The notes under the pieces were generated by a model. That model made no database searches, was not told the origin of the DNA, and worked only from the letters and a program-made list of their open reading frames with translations. A stretch of DNA of 64,000 nucleotides from Apus apus. Its lineage: Eukaryota > Chordata > Aves > Apodiformes > Apodidae. The position numbers and the translations under genes are program-made. The DNA lies in the NCBI RefSeq assembly GCF_020740795.1, contig NC_067286.1, forward strand, positions 2,971,990 through 3,035,989. Direction: 5' to 3'. Positions 46,829 to 59,200 of this stretch are shown here, piece after piece. Positions within the stretch are counted from its first letter, which is position 1. The number at the start of each line of letters is the position of its first letter.

Positions 46829-48129
46829 TCAATTTGAGGAACTGGTTGTAGTTGTGCAGAATTTGTATGGATGGCATCTGACATAGTGGCATACTGACTG
46901 GCAGAATTAAAGTGGTATTTTTTGATAGAAAAATTGCAGAGTTTATTTTTAGTAAAATGTTTAGGCAGCAAGAAGATTGATTATTCAGTCTGTGCATCCC
47001 AACTCTGCTCTAGACAGAACCAACATCAGTATTTGTCAGTGTCTTTCTGATTGTTTAGCAGCACATTTTGCTGCTTGAGTTCAATGTAACAATAATGACA
47101 TTTTTTAATCCTCAGCATCTTCAGGATTCTGGGGAATAATCAACACCGCATGGAATCTTTCTTGATTGTAGGAACTGTGAGTCAGCAACCCTTTAATTTT
47201 TTTAGTTGCAGCTATTGTTCCAGCAGCAAGCTTTACTGCTATTGTCCACTGTTTGTCCAGCTCACGTTTACTGGACTGTGGGAACGGATTAGGGTTTCAT
47301 GGCTTTTTTTTCCTTCTTGCATAAACTCTTGATCAAAGACATTCCTTGGATGACAAAACACTGTATACTGTGTCACACAGTCCTGACCAGACTGCACGAA
47401 CAGTAGTTTAAAAACACATGCCTACATTGTTCTCCAAACTTGGCTTTTTTTTTTTTCCCCTGCAATGTATGTGCAGACATGGAATTTTTTCGAGACCCCT
47501 TTCAAAAACACACATACAGAAGTTATTGTTAATAAGCACTTGACAGTTTGTGAAATACAAGTAAAACCAAATGACTATTTGCAACTAAGGCTTGGTATAA
47601 TAGTATGTCACTTTAAAGCAGACCTAGAGGTTATGTCTGCAGTTATGCCTCCTTATTGAGGAGACCTGGGTTGTGGTGCAGTTAGTCAAGTGCACTGCAA
47701 GCCTAAAATGACATGGACTTCTGGCATAATTTTCTGTGTCATATTCAGAACATCTGATTAAGATGGAGAACAATTTCAGCACAGTTAGGTAGGTACATTG
47801 TTAGAACTATGTGTTGAGGATCTAGCCCATTATAGTTGCATGTCTTGCTCCTCTTCTAGATTGTCTTAGATGAGGAGAAGCTTCACAAAAATCCAGTAGC
47901 ATCATTTTTTTCTCAAACTAATGAGAAAGAAACAAATTGTCTTAGAGAACAACGTGGAGAGACTTCTTCAGGAAGCTTTGGCTTGTGATTTGCTTTAAAT
48001 TATCTTTCAGTAGAAGCATGGGAGAAGTGGGAAGAGATCCCTGAAAACACCTTAAGTAGATTTACAAAGGGTTTTAAAAACATGGAGAGCTACATTTAGG
48101 TGATTGGAAAGTTGTGCATAGATGAAAGA

Positions 48130-48166
48130 ACACTTGTGTTTCCACAAACACTTGTGTTTTCCACAA
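48130..48166. repeat. 18/19-bp tandem duplication
   Basis: acacttgtgtttccacaa then the same unit with one extra t; a partial third copy follows. Confidence 0.93.
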
Positions 48167-48699
48167 ACATTTGCATATACTTATTCGACTCTACTGAGCA
48201 CTATCATGCAGGAGTGAAGGCAGGTGAACTCTTTCATTTGTATTGGAAAGATAGTGGTCATAAAGGAGGAACCTTAACTTACTCTTTGCAGTCCAAGGGT
48301 CTCCATGAGAAGAGAAACCTGAGTTACATACTTGGCTGTTTTGTCTGAAAGAAACAAAATGGTCATAGTGAATGGCTGGAACAGCTAAAGAAATACTGAG
48401 TAAAGTACTGAAATATATTGTAAGCAATAATGCTTCCTTTTGAGTAAATAATTGTTAATGCCTTCTGGAAATCTTGGGATATATAAACCATGCATAAAAA
48501 AAGAACAGATCTATATTTAACAGTGTGCATTTGCTGAAGGTCTGGACTTCATGTTTAACGTAACATTAAATGTGAAGAACTGTGGCCTGCGGGTGTTCAA
48601 GGAGCAAAAAAGCTGTTCAGAAAGAATACCCTGTATTCAAACAGTCTCTGGTGATAAAATCTAATAAAAGGAGAAATAAAACATCAAAAAGCTCAATTG

Positions 48700-49600
48700 T
48701 CCGTTTCAGACAGTTTGCCATCAGAGTAGTGACTTGGGACACTGGGTCACTCGTTGGCTGCTGGCTCAGCGAGTTGTCGTAATGCTCTGGTGGTGGTTGA
48801 GTGGTCTCTGTTAAATGATTTGCCCATCTCAGCCCAGCTCCTTGAAGACTGGTGCTAATGTTACAAAGAAGATCCTTGTGGTGGGTGATGTGTTGGCTGG
48901 TGTAGGAGACCAAGCATTTAACGGGGTGTAGCTTGCAGGTGGGTTGAATGCAAGTGTCACGGGGCAGCCAGGCAAGTGGATGGAATAACAAACCCCACCA
49001 GTCAGCAACATGGCATCTAAAATTGATTTACTGAGCAGGTTGGGAATGGTGAGTGGGTAGGAGTTTCCATTCTGGGGTGCACACACAAATCAAAGCCCTA
49101 GATCTTCACCACGTAGACCCAGGAGAAGAGGGCTTTTGCTGCAACCAGTCGACATGTTAGGTCCTGGCCTGGAGCTTGGCCTGTGCATGTAGTGATTCCT
49201 CCTTTGGTTCAGCTTTCTTGATGGTATTAGCTGTACCAGAAGCTCCCTGCAACCCTGAGGGGTTGCCCTCTTAACCAATTACTGCTCTATGTATTTCTCA
49301 GCGCAAGCAGCCCTGGGCCACTCTCTCTGACTTTTTCCTGATCTAAGACCAGTTACTGATGGGGAAGAGGTCGCTGTCACCCTCTCTGGTCACCCACCCG
49401 GAATGTGTTACTAGGTGTGAATTTAGCAACAGTTGCCTAATGAAGTTCTTCTGTTGCTTCTTTGTTTTCCAGTTCATGCCAGATTAGTCAGAGCTGAGCA
49501 GATGTAGTCAAAGTCTCATTTGACCGGGCAGTCTTTGGCTTTCAGGTAGGCTTCACCCCTTGACAGGGTCACCCCCTGACGTCAGCAGGAAAGATTGTAC
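48700..49600. other. Unclassified GC-richer block, possible old interspersed repeat
   Basis: Base composition differs from the AT-rich flanks on both sides, with CpGs and no clear coding frame. It resembles an old LTR or other interspersed element in texture only; I could not find terminal TG...CA repeats or a target-site duplication. Confidence 0.25.
49577..49584. promoter_or_regulatory. Full CRE palindrome TGACGTCA
   Basis: Exact CREB/ATF site in accccctgacgtcagcagg, in an otherwise CpG-poor region between LTO1 and CCND1. Confidence 0.35.
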
Positions 49601-52543
49601 TGCAGCTGTCCATTAGCATGTATATTGAATATGATGGGAATATAATTTTCTAATGCAATTTTCAAGTGAGTGAACAGGCTGATACTCTGTTTTTAGGATG
49701 CATCACTACGTGGATTTTTTACATCTGAAATAAACTATAAAAAAAGAAGCACAGGGCCCATGTGGGGTGAAGATGCTGCCTGTGTGCCTGATTCCCCATG
49801 TGCCACGTGCTCACAGGCTTTCTGCCAGTAGTTCCCTCTTCAGGTCAGAGCCCTCAGGAAAATAGTGGCTGCAAATACTTTAGTGACTTCCCTGAAGTAT
49901 AATACTTCTTAATACATAGTCTTCACATGGGCAAAAAGTAGGACAGATCTAAGTGGGGCTCTGCAGATGCTAATGAGATCACAAAGAAACTGCTTCTGGT
50001 TTCCTTCCTTAATGTCTATCACGTTCAAGAAACAGAAGGGTAACTTCTGCCTTGCTCCTGAGTTTGTACTCCTGGACCCTAAAGAACAGGATCAGAAGTC
50101 TGGCAAGTCTCATGTGATCAGTGCAATCCTGTTGACTCACTTGCAATCCCTTTCTCATTAATTTGATTGTAATATTGTGTGGAACTCAGTTAAAAGCCAG
50201 ATGGGAATCTATGTTTGCCATGCCAATGCAATTACTATTATCAATTATATTTGTGGGATCATAAAAATATGGTGTTTGTCTGAAGAGATACATTTCCCCT
50301 AAAATGATGCTGGCAGGAATTCATTAAAATGCCATCATTTATAGCTTTACTGCCTATGTCCCATTGGAGCTTTTCAGTGATGTTGCCAGGAATCTTTATC
50401 AGAGTATCTAGCCCACACACCTGGGTCATTCCTATGACTCCTTGAAATAATAGCTCCAAGCTTTACTTTCTCCTCTGTCTTCTGGAGTTCTCTATCACTT
50501 AAAATACCAGACACACTTGAATGTAAGTGCTTTTACATTTAACAGATCTCGTTTATCTTTTAATAAAGAGTATATGAATTTAAGTGTTCATAAAAGGTCC
50601 AAGCCTGTCAATCAGCCTGAATTCAGCAGTGGAGTTGAGAAGGTTTTGTGGAGGTCTTCTGGAGGTTTTGCTGTGTACACATCTCAGTCTGATGTAAGAA
50701 AATACAGTATTTTTCCCTTTACTAAGCTACAGCATAGCCTAGCTGAACATGCATATTTTTTGCAGCCTATAGTAAATTGTTTTTCTTGCTACATTCTTGT
50801 CTTTCTGCCCTTTGCAATGTGAGTAATACTGGCATAGTTCACCCAACATTCAAATTGAGTAGTCTGCGTTTAGAGATGATGTTTGAGAGAAGGAAAATGT
50901 AAATAACAGAGCTGACTGTGTGTGTTTAAACCTACTTAAGTCACTGAATGCTTCAGTCAGTTTAATAGAGTTTATAAAACAGATAGGGAAGGCAAAACAC
51001 ACTTAACATGTTCAACAAAATGCAGGTTTAGATTTCTCACTGAATCGTTTTTCTATCAGCAAAAAGGTTTTTGTCCCAAATCAAGATTTCTTAAGTAGAT
51101 GTTCACTCCACTTTCAAACATATAGAATCTGAAGGGTTAGTCAGCAGTGATGGAAAAGCATTCTTTAAAATATGCTGAAATTTTGCAGAAAACTGGTAGA
51201 AGATCTGTGTCAAGAAAAAAAAAATTAAGTCTTTTTTGCCTGAGTCAAATGGATGCTTTGGCTGGATGGGTATTTAAAGTCACTGTGCCTCAAGTTTAGG
51301 TCTTTAACTGCTGTACTGGCCTGCACCAGTGTAACTTGACCATATTGAGGAGCTCTCCATTTTGAATGGAAAAAATGACAGATCACACTATGCTGGTGTT
51401 ACTTTCCTACCTGATCTCTGATTTTACAGTAAGCCACGTGGGTCAGGTTTCTGTCTGACATGACTGGGAAACTTGACAAGCTTGACTGGAATTCTTGTGA
51501 TGCAGGTTTCCCATCTATTGGTAGCTGCACTAAGACAAACCTTGCACTAGACAGTAATTAGCACGTTGGGTGTTAACTTGGAGTTTCATTTTTCATTTCC
51601 TTTGCTGTACTTACTGCAGAGAATCAGTCGTAATGTGAATTTTAGTCAAGGAGAAACTGAGCAGGCAAATACTAGACTTCTGATTTGTGACAGGAGAGAC
51701 AAGCACTTGATGTTTTACATAGAAGGATTTGTTTTGAGTCAGAAATATTTTCACAGGGTAAATAGTCAAATACATAGGTTAGAAGCTTGACCATTCTCCA
51801 CTAAGAATAAGCTGTTTCTGCCACGTTCAGCTTTTGTAGTAATTTATCATCTCTATCCCCAATTTTCAGATATTTTGGAATGTGAACTGGGACATGGGTT
51901 GTAATTTTTTTCTCCCTTTAGAACCATATACAATTTCTGTCCTTCTAGGTCCGGGTTTTTTACATCTTTTTGGTGGGCTTTTACATTTTTCTGGTTTACT
52001 CCTCATTATCCTAGCAATACAACAGTGAGATGCAAAAGCTGTGTGTCAGGAGAAGGAAGTCAGGTTAACCTTACTGCTTTCAAAAAGCCCTATCTGCTGT
52101 AAAGGTATTCAAAGACACAAAACCTTTGATAAATAAATACAAACAAGCATCCTGTACCATCCAACACCTGCTTTATTTTCCCTTTTATTGAAAAGAACCA
52201 CCAAATGGTGTTTCACTGAGTCATTACCTTCGATGTTTAAAAGAAAGCCTTCAGCAAAAAACCTATTTTGCTTGTTTGTTTTTTTTTTTAAAAAAAGACA
52301 CATTGCTGTGACAGGCAGTCACCTACTCATGCCCAAAAAACACCTACAGTTTCCCAAAATAACAACACAAGGTTTTCAGCATTGCAGCTACTGAAGCATG
52401 GAGAGTCAAAACCAGAAAATGGCATGTGGTTTCCTCATGGCATCAGGTCACTACTACCATTCAGCATGCACGAAGGCAGTAAAAGAAATAAGTATTTGTT
52501 TTAATAAAGACAACAACAGGCAGACACTGGGTTTTACCAATTT

Positions 52544-52549
52544 TATTTC
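52544..52549 (-). terminator. CCND1: Probable distal polyadenylation signal of CCND1
   Basis: AATAAA on the minus strand (tttatt on plus), followed on the minus strand by a GT-rich stretch (ccagtgtctgcctgttgttg) that fits a downstream element. A proximal AATAAA lies at 55882-55877, about 190 nt after the stop, and could give a short 3'UTR form. Confidence 0.6.
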
Positions 52550-53667
52550 TAGACTTTAGGTTGTTTGTTTTTTTTTGCTGGAAACTTGTCTGTTACAGGT
52601 CTGTTGGTGAAAATGTGCATTTCAGACCAGTGATGCCAATAAGTACAATATAAAAATGTACAAATCTGAATTGCTTGCTTACTACAGATTGTTATAATAA
52701 TGTGACAAATAAAGCATCTCTGTTGGCACATGAACCCACTTAATCTGGATTTGGCCTTTTAGTACATACAATATTTTAAAAGAAATTTGCAGTACACACT
52801 GCCACTCAGTGTAACACATAATATAACCAACAAGCACTAACTCAATAATCATGTTTGGTTCAGAGACACAGAGATGCCACGAACAGAAGTGTTTTATGAG
52901 GTAAGCAGTAAGAAATGTTCCTGAAATTTGGACAGAATGTATCCAGTCCTCCTGGGTCCTGCGACTGCTAGTAGCATTGCAATGCTTCATTTATATGCAC
53001 TATGTAGGATCTTAACTGCATTTGCCTCAAAATGAGTTCTAATTCTGTTTTGGTTTAGCAGCATACAGGCAACAGCTAGATTATTCTTCAGCATACAACT
53101 CTGTTAGCTGGCTTATTTATGAGATTTACAGGCTTCTTAAATTAGCATTATGCTATAATTAAAAAAAAAAAAAACAAAATAAAAACAAAACAAACAAACA
53201 AAAAAATCCCTAGTATATCATAACAGATTAAACACACAAAATACTTAGAGTTCCAGAAGATAACCTATCATACCAAATGATGTGTCCCAACTGATGGGAA
53301 ACCACATCAGGTGGCACACAAGAGTTATATTATAATGCACCTTTCATATATCAAGTGTGGCTAATAACACAGCTTAAAACTACTATGATAATAAACCCCA
53401 GATCAGACAAAGAATCCAGCTTTATAAAATGCGGAACGACGACAACAAACAAAACCAAAAAAAAAAAAAATAAAATAAAAATGGACATGACTTGATCTTC
53501 TGAAATGTCTGCTGGTTTTAAATTAATGCAACCTAGTTGCGAATCGCGAGACCCATTCAGAGCAACGTTCGATGCATTTCTGTTTGCAGTAGAACTATGA
53601 GGCACTGTGTACAAACATCAACACCTGGTCTAGACAAGGGTAACTGAAGTATGAGGTATTGTGAAAC

Positions 53668-53695
53668 AGGAACCTTTTTTTTTTTTTCTTCTTCT

Positions 53696-53729
<34 letters not shown>

Positions 53730-54180
53730 GGAATAGAGCAGTAATCACATGAAGTAAAAATCACATCAAAAAAAAAGAATCTACCAACAAAAAAAAAAAA
53801 TGATGTCAATAATATAATTTTCTATGAGAAAATTAAAACCTATAACATGGCAGTATATGACATTGTATAACAAAAAAAAAAAAAGAAACAAACCAAAAAA
53901 AAAAAACAAAACTGATCCACAAAATAGCAGCAAAACACAATGACAAAGATACAGAAAAGCAATGTTAATTTTTTTTTCTTTTTCAAACCATGCTGGGAAT
54001 TTATCCATAGCAGCTCAATAAAAATGGAGCATCCACTCCTTTTTTCTTTTTCTTTTTTTTTTTTTTTTATATTTTAACTGTTTTTTTTTCGTTTTTTTTT
54101 TTTGTTGTTGGGTTGTTTTTTTCTCTTTTTTTTTTTTTGCTGTTTTGTGTTTGTTTGTTGTTGGGTTGTTTTTTTTACAA
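53668..54180. repeat. CCND1: Homopolymer-rich low-complexity tract in CCND1 3'UTR
   Basis: Alternating long T and A runs (up to about 17 bases) with tttgttgttg-type interruptions. It makes spurious ORFs on both strands. Confidence 0.85.
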
Positions 54181-55876
54181 TCAACACCTCAGCGGCAGTT
54201 TTCTCACATACGTTTCACCATCACATTCTCCTCGAGCATCAACTTCAACAGCTATGTCCACGTCCCTTCAGCTACTTTCTAAAATAATAATAATAAAAAA
54301 GATACATAGCCAAGATGTGCAAATTTTCTATTGGTAGCTAAATAAAGAAAAATGGGGCATATACTGGAATAAGAACTTCTTTCAAGTACTCCAATTTTCT
54401 TATCTTCTTAACTATGGCGTTCTCATGGTCAGCCTGCTTTTTGAGAAATGTACAGGAAGGGGCCAAACAAACTGCTTTGTTTTTGGGTTTGTTCTTTGAA
54501 GAGTGTCTTTTTTTCATCAGTAAGCTGTGTTAAAACTGCAACATCAAGGGTAGAAAGATCATTTTTTTCAAAAAAGAAGGGGCGATTGCATTATTTTTAC
54601 AAATCATACTGGCCTTACGAACATCCTCTGCAATAAATATTCTTTTTAGCCTTAACTATAAATTATATATTTTAGTGTTTAAAAACCTTCAGCTGTAAAA
54701 CATCTAGCGACAATCCTTAAAAACTACGTGTCCTATCATGTGAACCTTTAAGGCCCCCTAATTTTATAAAGATGAGTTGGCACCAAAGGATTTCTAAACT
54801 TCAACTTTTCTATAGAAAAGGATAGGCAGATATCCTGGCAATTTGTGGATGCAATTTCTCTCACTGGAACGCAACCTTCGGAAAGAAACAAAAAAAAAAT
54901 CACCTCTCCTCTAACACCATAGTTAAATGCACTTGCTTTGCAATTCCAAGTTTGCCAACAAGCACTTATATATTTCCAAACCATTCCATTAAAAAACAAA
55001 ACGAAACAAAAAAAAAAAAAACCAAAATAAATTCCCACACAATAAAAGAATGTATTTCCTATATCTAATGGACTGAAAGTGCTTTGAATGGAATGGTTTT
55101 AGAATATTACAAACAAACAAAAGACTAAAACTGTGGATTGAACCTGACCATAATTAGGCTGTGTATCTGTGGGGTCAGACCAGCATTTTACACAGGTAAC
55201 TACAAAAATATGAAGATTACAAAAATAGAATATATTATGTCACTATTGCAGTTTCTCTTTATAATAGAGTATCGTATGAGTAGTACATTGGCCTTTCCCA
55301 ACAATGCTAAGCTGGATCCCTACAAATGCCTTATGCACAGGCAATCCACAGGCACAAAAAAAAAAAAAAAAAGGTTAACATATAATAATGCTGCATACTA
55401 ACATACACTAACTTACGGGTTACGTTAACCATTTATAAGGTGAAGAGGATAAAAAAAAAAACCAACTAAGGAAATAAAATAAACATTTACAGATGAATTA
55501 TAAAGTGACTAAATGCACAAGCAAGCAAGATACAGAAAAGCCTAGAACTGCATTAAAGCTATGCTTTTTAAAGGAAAAACAAAAACCAAAAGAATATTTC
55601 ATTTACTATCTAAAAAAAAAAAAACCCTCTTCTACTTTAAAAATGGTTGGTTGGTTTTATATGTAAGAAATCAAATCTAATACCTCCCCTGGAGACATTT
55701 TGTGTGTTAATGCCTATTTTTACAACATACAGACAAGAACACTTTAATATAAAAACTAGTTGATTATTATTGTATAAAATCCTCTATTTTTGTAGCACAA
55801 ACCCCTGGGGGTAATGCAAATACTATTTTTTTCTTTTTTTAAGACAGTTTTTGGGGTGTGTTTTTTTTTGTTGTTG

Positions 55877-55882
55877 TTTATT
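55877..55882 (-). terminator. CCND1: Candidate proximal CCND1 polyadenylation signal
   Basis: Minus-strand AATAAA (tttatt on plus) 190 nt downstream of the CCND1 stop. Use would remove almost the entire 3'UTR. Purely sequence-based. Confidence 0.25.
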
Positions 55883-56069
55883 TGTTTGTTTGAAGTCACA
55901 GATGGAAGGGAGACAGAGCAAGAAAAAATATAGCAAGACTGGTTTTCCCTTCTGGTATAAAAATGTCCTGGAGAAAAGGGTTTCTGGGGGGAAGATCCTG
56001 ATGCTGATTCCTTCTCAGATGCCCTTTCTTTGCTTTTCTCGCCAAGCAAACCCATTAGAAGAAGTCCTC

Positions 56070-56225
56070 TTAAATGTTCACATCTCGCACATCAGTAGGT
56101 GTGCAGGAAAGGTCTGCTTCATCCTCTACAGTCTTTGTTTCTGAAGATACGTTGTGCTGCTGTGCCTGGCGTAGACTGGATTCAAGGAGGGATTCAATCT
56201 GTTCTTGGCAGGCTCGTAAACAATC
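56070..56225 (-). CDS. CCND1: CCND1 exon 5 (coding part) and stop
   Basis: 156 nt including TAA; acceptor aatctctag|GATTG. It encodes [10 protein letters not shown]... to [11 protein letters not shown]. The human poly-Glu run is replaced by a shorter mixed acidic stretch ([14 protein letters not shown]). Confidence 0.96.
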
Positions 56226-59200
56226 CTAGAGATTAAACGGAAGGAGAAAAAGACCCAGGGTCCTTTAGAAAAACAGGAAGATCACAGAGCAAATACAATG
56301 TCTTGAAAAAGCAAGAGAAATATGTAATCAAGTTATCTGAGAGGGCAGCAGATTGAAAGGAGTGTGGGAAGAGCAAGAGAATCCCTGGACAGTGAATGGA
56401 TTGGATGAGCTACCTCATTTTCTGCAGGATGCTAGCCTGGATCCAGACTTTGGCTCTCACCATCTGCTATTTAGCATCTCCATCCATGGTCCTCTGGACA
56501 AACCATGACCGAGGTCTTATTGTTAGTCTCAGCCCACAGGTCTACAGCTGAATGTGGTGGACACTCCACTACAGTTGACACATGTAGTAACTAACCCGGC
56601 AGGACCTGGACGCAGCAGAGATGTTGCAGCTTGTACTATTTTCTGCACTTCAGCAGTTCTGTAAAAGTCCATTCCTACCATCTTTTACCTCACTGCTGTC
56701 CTTTCTATACCTTTTGAAAAACAGAACAGTCTGACTGGACAGCAAAGTAAATCAATCAAAATTCAATGTGTTCCAAAGACATGAAACTGGGCTGGAGTCA
56801 GAGTTGGTCCAAGGATTGCTGATGCTGTAATGGTTTCTGCTTTTACCACAGAAACACTTCAGCAATAGTCCAGTAGAAGTGATGGTCATAAGCAGTGATC
56901 TTCCTAGGCTGAGTTCCAGTAATACAAAGTTCTTAGGTAAAAGTACCACGTATATATTTAGATATACATGCCCAAAGTTGCCTGCCAACTGCTGCTACAT
57001 CCAGCAGTGGGCAGGTCAAGTTAGCTGACTGATTTCTAACTCAGAAAGCATCTGAACATCAAAATGTACCAGACTGTATGACCCCAAAATGGAGAGATCT
57101 TTCAGAAGCACCACTAAGCATCTTTGTAATCAAGCTTTCAGTCTGCTACCACATTCACCCTGAAACCTCAGTCAGGGTGAGATCTCTTTCCCTTGCTTCA
57201 AAAGCATTTCCTCAGAGCTGAATACACAGTGTTCACAGATGAGTGTTCAGGAGGGTGGGGAGGGTCTCGCCGCTGGCACAGACTTTGGTGTGAATTTAAA
57301 GCATCAGGCAGGATCAATCATGTCTCCTGTGGGGAAAGGTAGCTTCCCTCAGGCATTAAACTATACCATGAGTAGATATATCCCATTCTACTTAGCAATC
57401 CACAGCAGTTAAAAGTTGGAGAAGGCCCATTAGCTCAACCTGTTCAACTTCCTGCAAGTTCCAGCTGTGCTCTTGAGCCACCGCAGCGACACAACCGGTG
57501 CCTTACACGGACAGAACAACCACGCTGCGTTCTGCCAAAATTCCTCCAGCATGCTGTTTACTGATATCTTTATAACAAACATCCTAAGCTTTTCCCCAGC
57601 ATATTTAACTCTGTGCATTAAGGACTTTGAAGTCTCCTTTCAGCATTGCCTTTTCTGATTTAACCTATGACATGTGTTAGCCCTTGCGGTGAACCCAGTC
57701 TTCCATGATAAATTGCCGTCAAAAGTGTTAGGATGTGCATGACTGAGAATGAATGTTGTTTTCCTGAGAGGGTGACCTGCCTGCTGTTTTCTTTATTTCC
57801 CAGTTTCAATTCTGCCTTCATTCAGAGGCTTCTTGTGTGATCTACCAGCTTTTCAGTGATTCCACTACCACAAGAATCTCCTCTGCCACCAATAAGGGCA
57901 CATGGCATTTGGGGTAAAATAAGATTAGAAACCCAAGCAAACAATTCTCTGCAAGTCCTTTCTGAGAGAGAGGGAGGTTAATCCTACCTCTAAGCAGATC
58001 AGACCATCAGTTACAGCTCACTGAAAACACATAACCTATGACCTTTTCTGGTTTAAACCCTAGTGTAATATTTCCTCTTGACAGAGACACACAGCGTTTT
58101 AAATGACAAAAAGAAACGCCTCATATCCTAAAGTCATCATGCCTTTGGCTCCTACATACCTCTGGCCTTCACAATAAGATCTCTATGAAGTCCTTTCAAC
58201 TCTTCCCAAGATAGGACGGATCAATCCTGACTGGAAGGCTCCTGCTTGCATGTCCTGAACCATGTACCTCAGTCCCACTTGGAATGAGGTGTATCAAAGA
58301 GCAGTACATGAATACAGCTGTAGGTATTTTTGGTCCAGGCACTCTGGAGGATAATTCCCTTTTAACAAGGTAGCATGTTCAGTGTTCCAAACTGAAAGCC
58401 AGTTCATTTTCACAGCAAAACGAACCCTTTTTGCTTTCTTTTTTGGGGGTGGGGAAGGATTGTTTGGTGGGGTTTTTGTGGTGGTTGTTTTTTTTTAATC
58501 CTGTCATTTGCATAAAGCATGTTTGAGCACTGAAAACTAAAACCATTCAAAAGAATTTCTATAAATACCTATTCTTCTCCCTCTGGAGTCCAGTCATGAA
58601 TAATTACATAGGACTATGTAATTTAAAGGTAATTTTTGACCACAGAAATTTTTTTCCCCATGAGATTCTCAGAGTACAGCACACTGTATTTTTTAAAAAC
58701 ATAATCTTTATAATTGATTATGAACAGACTTATGTCTTAAGCTATGGTGGAATGAATAATTTTTTTTTATGTTTTTAATGTTCAAATCACCTCTTATTCA
58801 GATGACTGCTAGAAGAGTTTGTCTGCAGGAGAGTACTAGAGCTAGCAAAAGTGACTGCAAAAATGTAACATTCACTGTGAACAACCTCAACAAAGCTTGT
58901 TGCATTTTCAGTACTTCTCAACACTGAAAAGCAAATACAAAACTTGTGCATTACTCTGATAACTTCTCCCAACAACTTTTCTGCTTCACTACCCAAATTT
59001 TCAATGCCCACAGTTTGTTCAAGGTCATAAACCCTTCCTGGATTAATTAAGCTCCTCAGTGGAAAAAAAAAAAAAAAAAAAAAAAAGACTTGCTAGCTTA
59101 ACTGATGTGGTCAAATACCTTTAACACACACAGTAGACATGATCAGACTTCAGGGTCAGATACTAAAGGAAACAAACAACAACAAAAAAGAAACTGCTTG

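Larger units (their letters stand above)
41531..52543. other. Gene-poor convergent spacer between LTO1 and CCND1
   Basis: About 11 kb of AT-rich sequence with no recognised exon or CR1. It holds a 13-bp palindrome (46799-46828), a tandem duplication (48130-48166), and a more GC-rich unclassified block (about 48700-49600) with a TGACGTCA site. Confidence 0.55.
52544..56069 (-). other. CCND1: CCND1 3'UTR
   Basis: About 3.5 kb from the stop codon to a minus-strand AATAAA at 52549-52544. The length resembles the roughly 3-kb CCND1 3'UTR of mammals. It is strikingly rich in A and T homopolymers (for example 53459-53471, 53668-53730, 53868-53908, 54050-54180, 55357-55374), with little other repeat content. 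Confidence 0.7.

Noticed and set aside
46567-46971. 134-codon minus-strand ORF
   Set aside because: AT-rich, contains the 13-bp palindrome, no family resemblance or splice context.
48617-48991. 124-codon minus-strand ORF, possible retroviral fragment
   Set aside because: No gag, pol or env motif recognised; kept only as an unclassified block.
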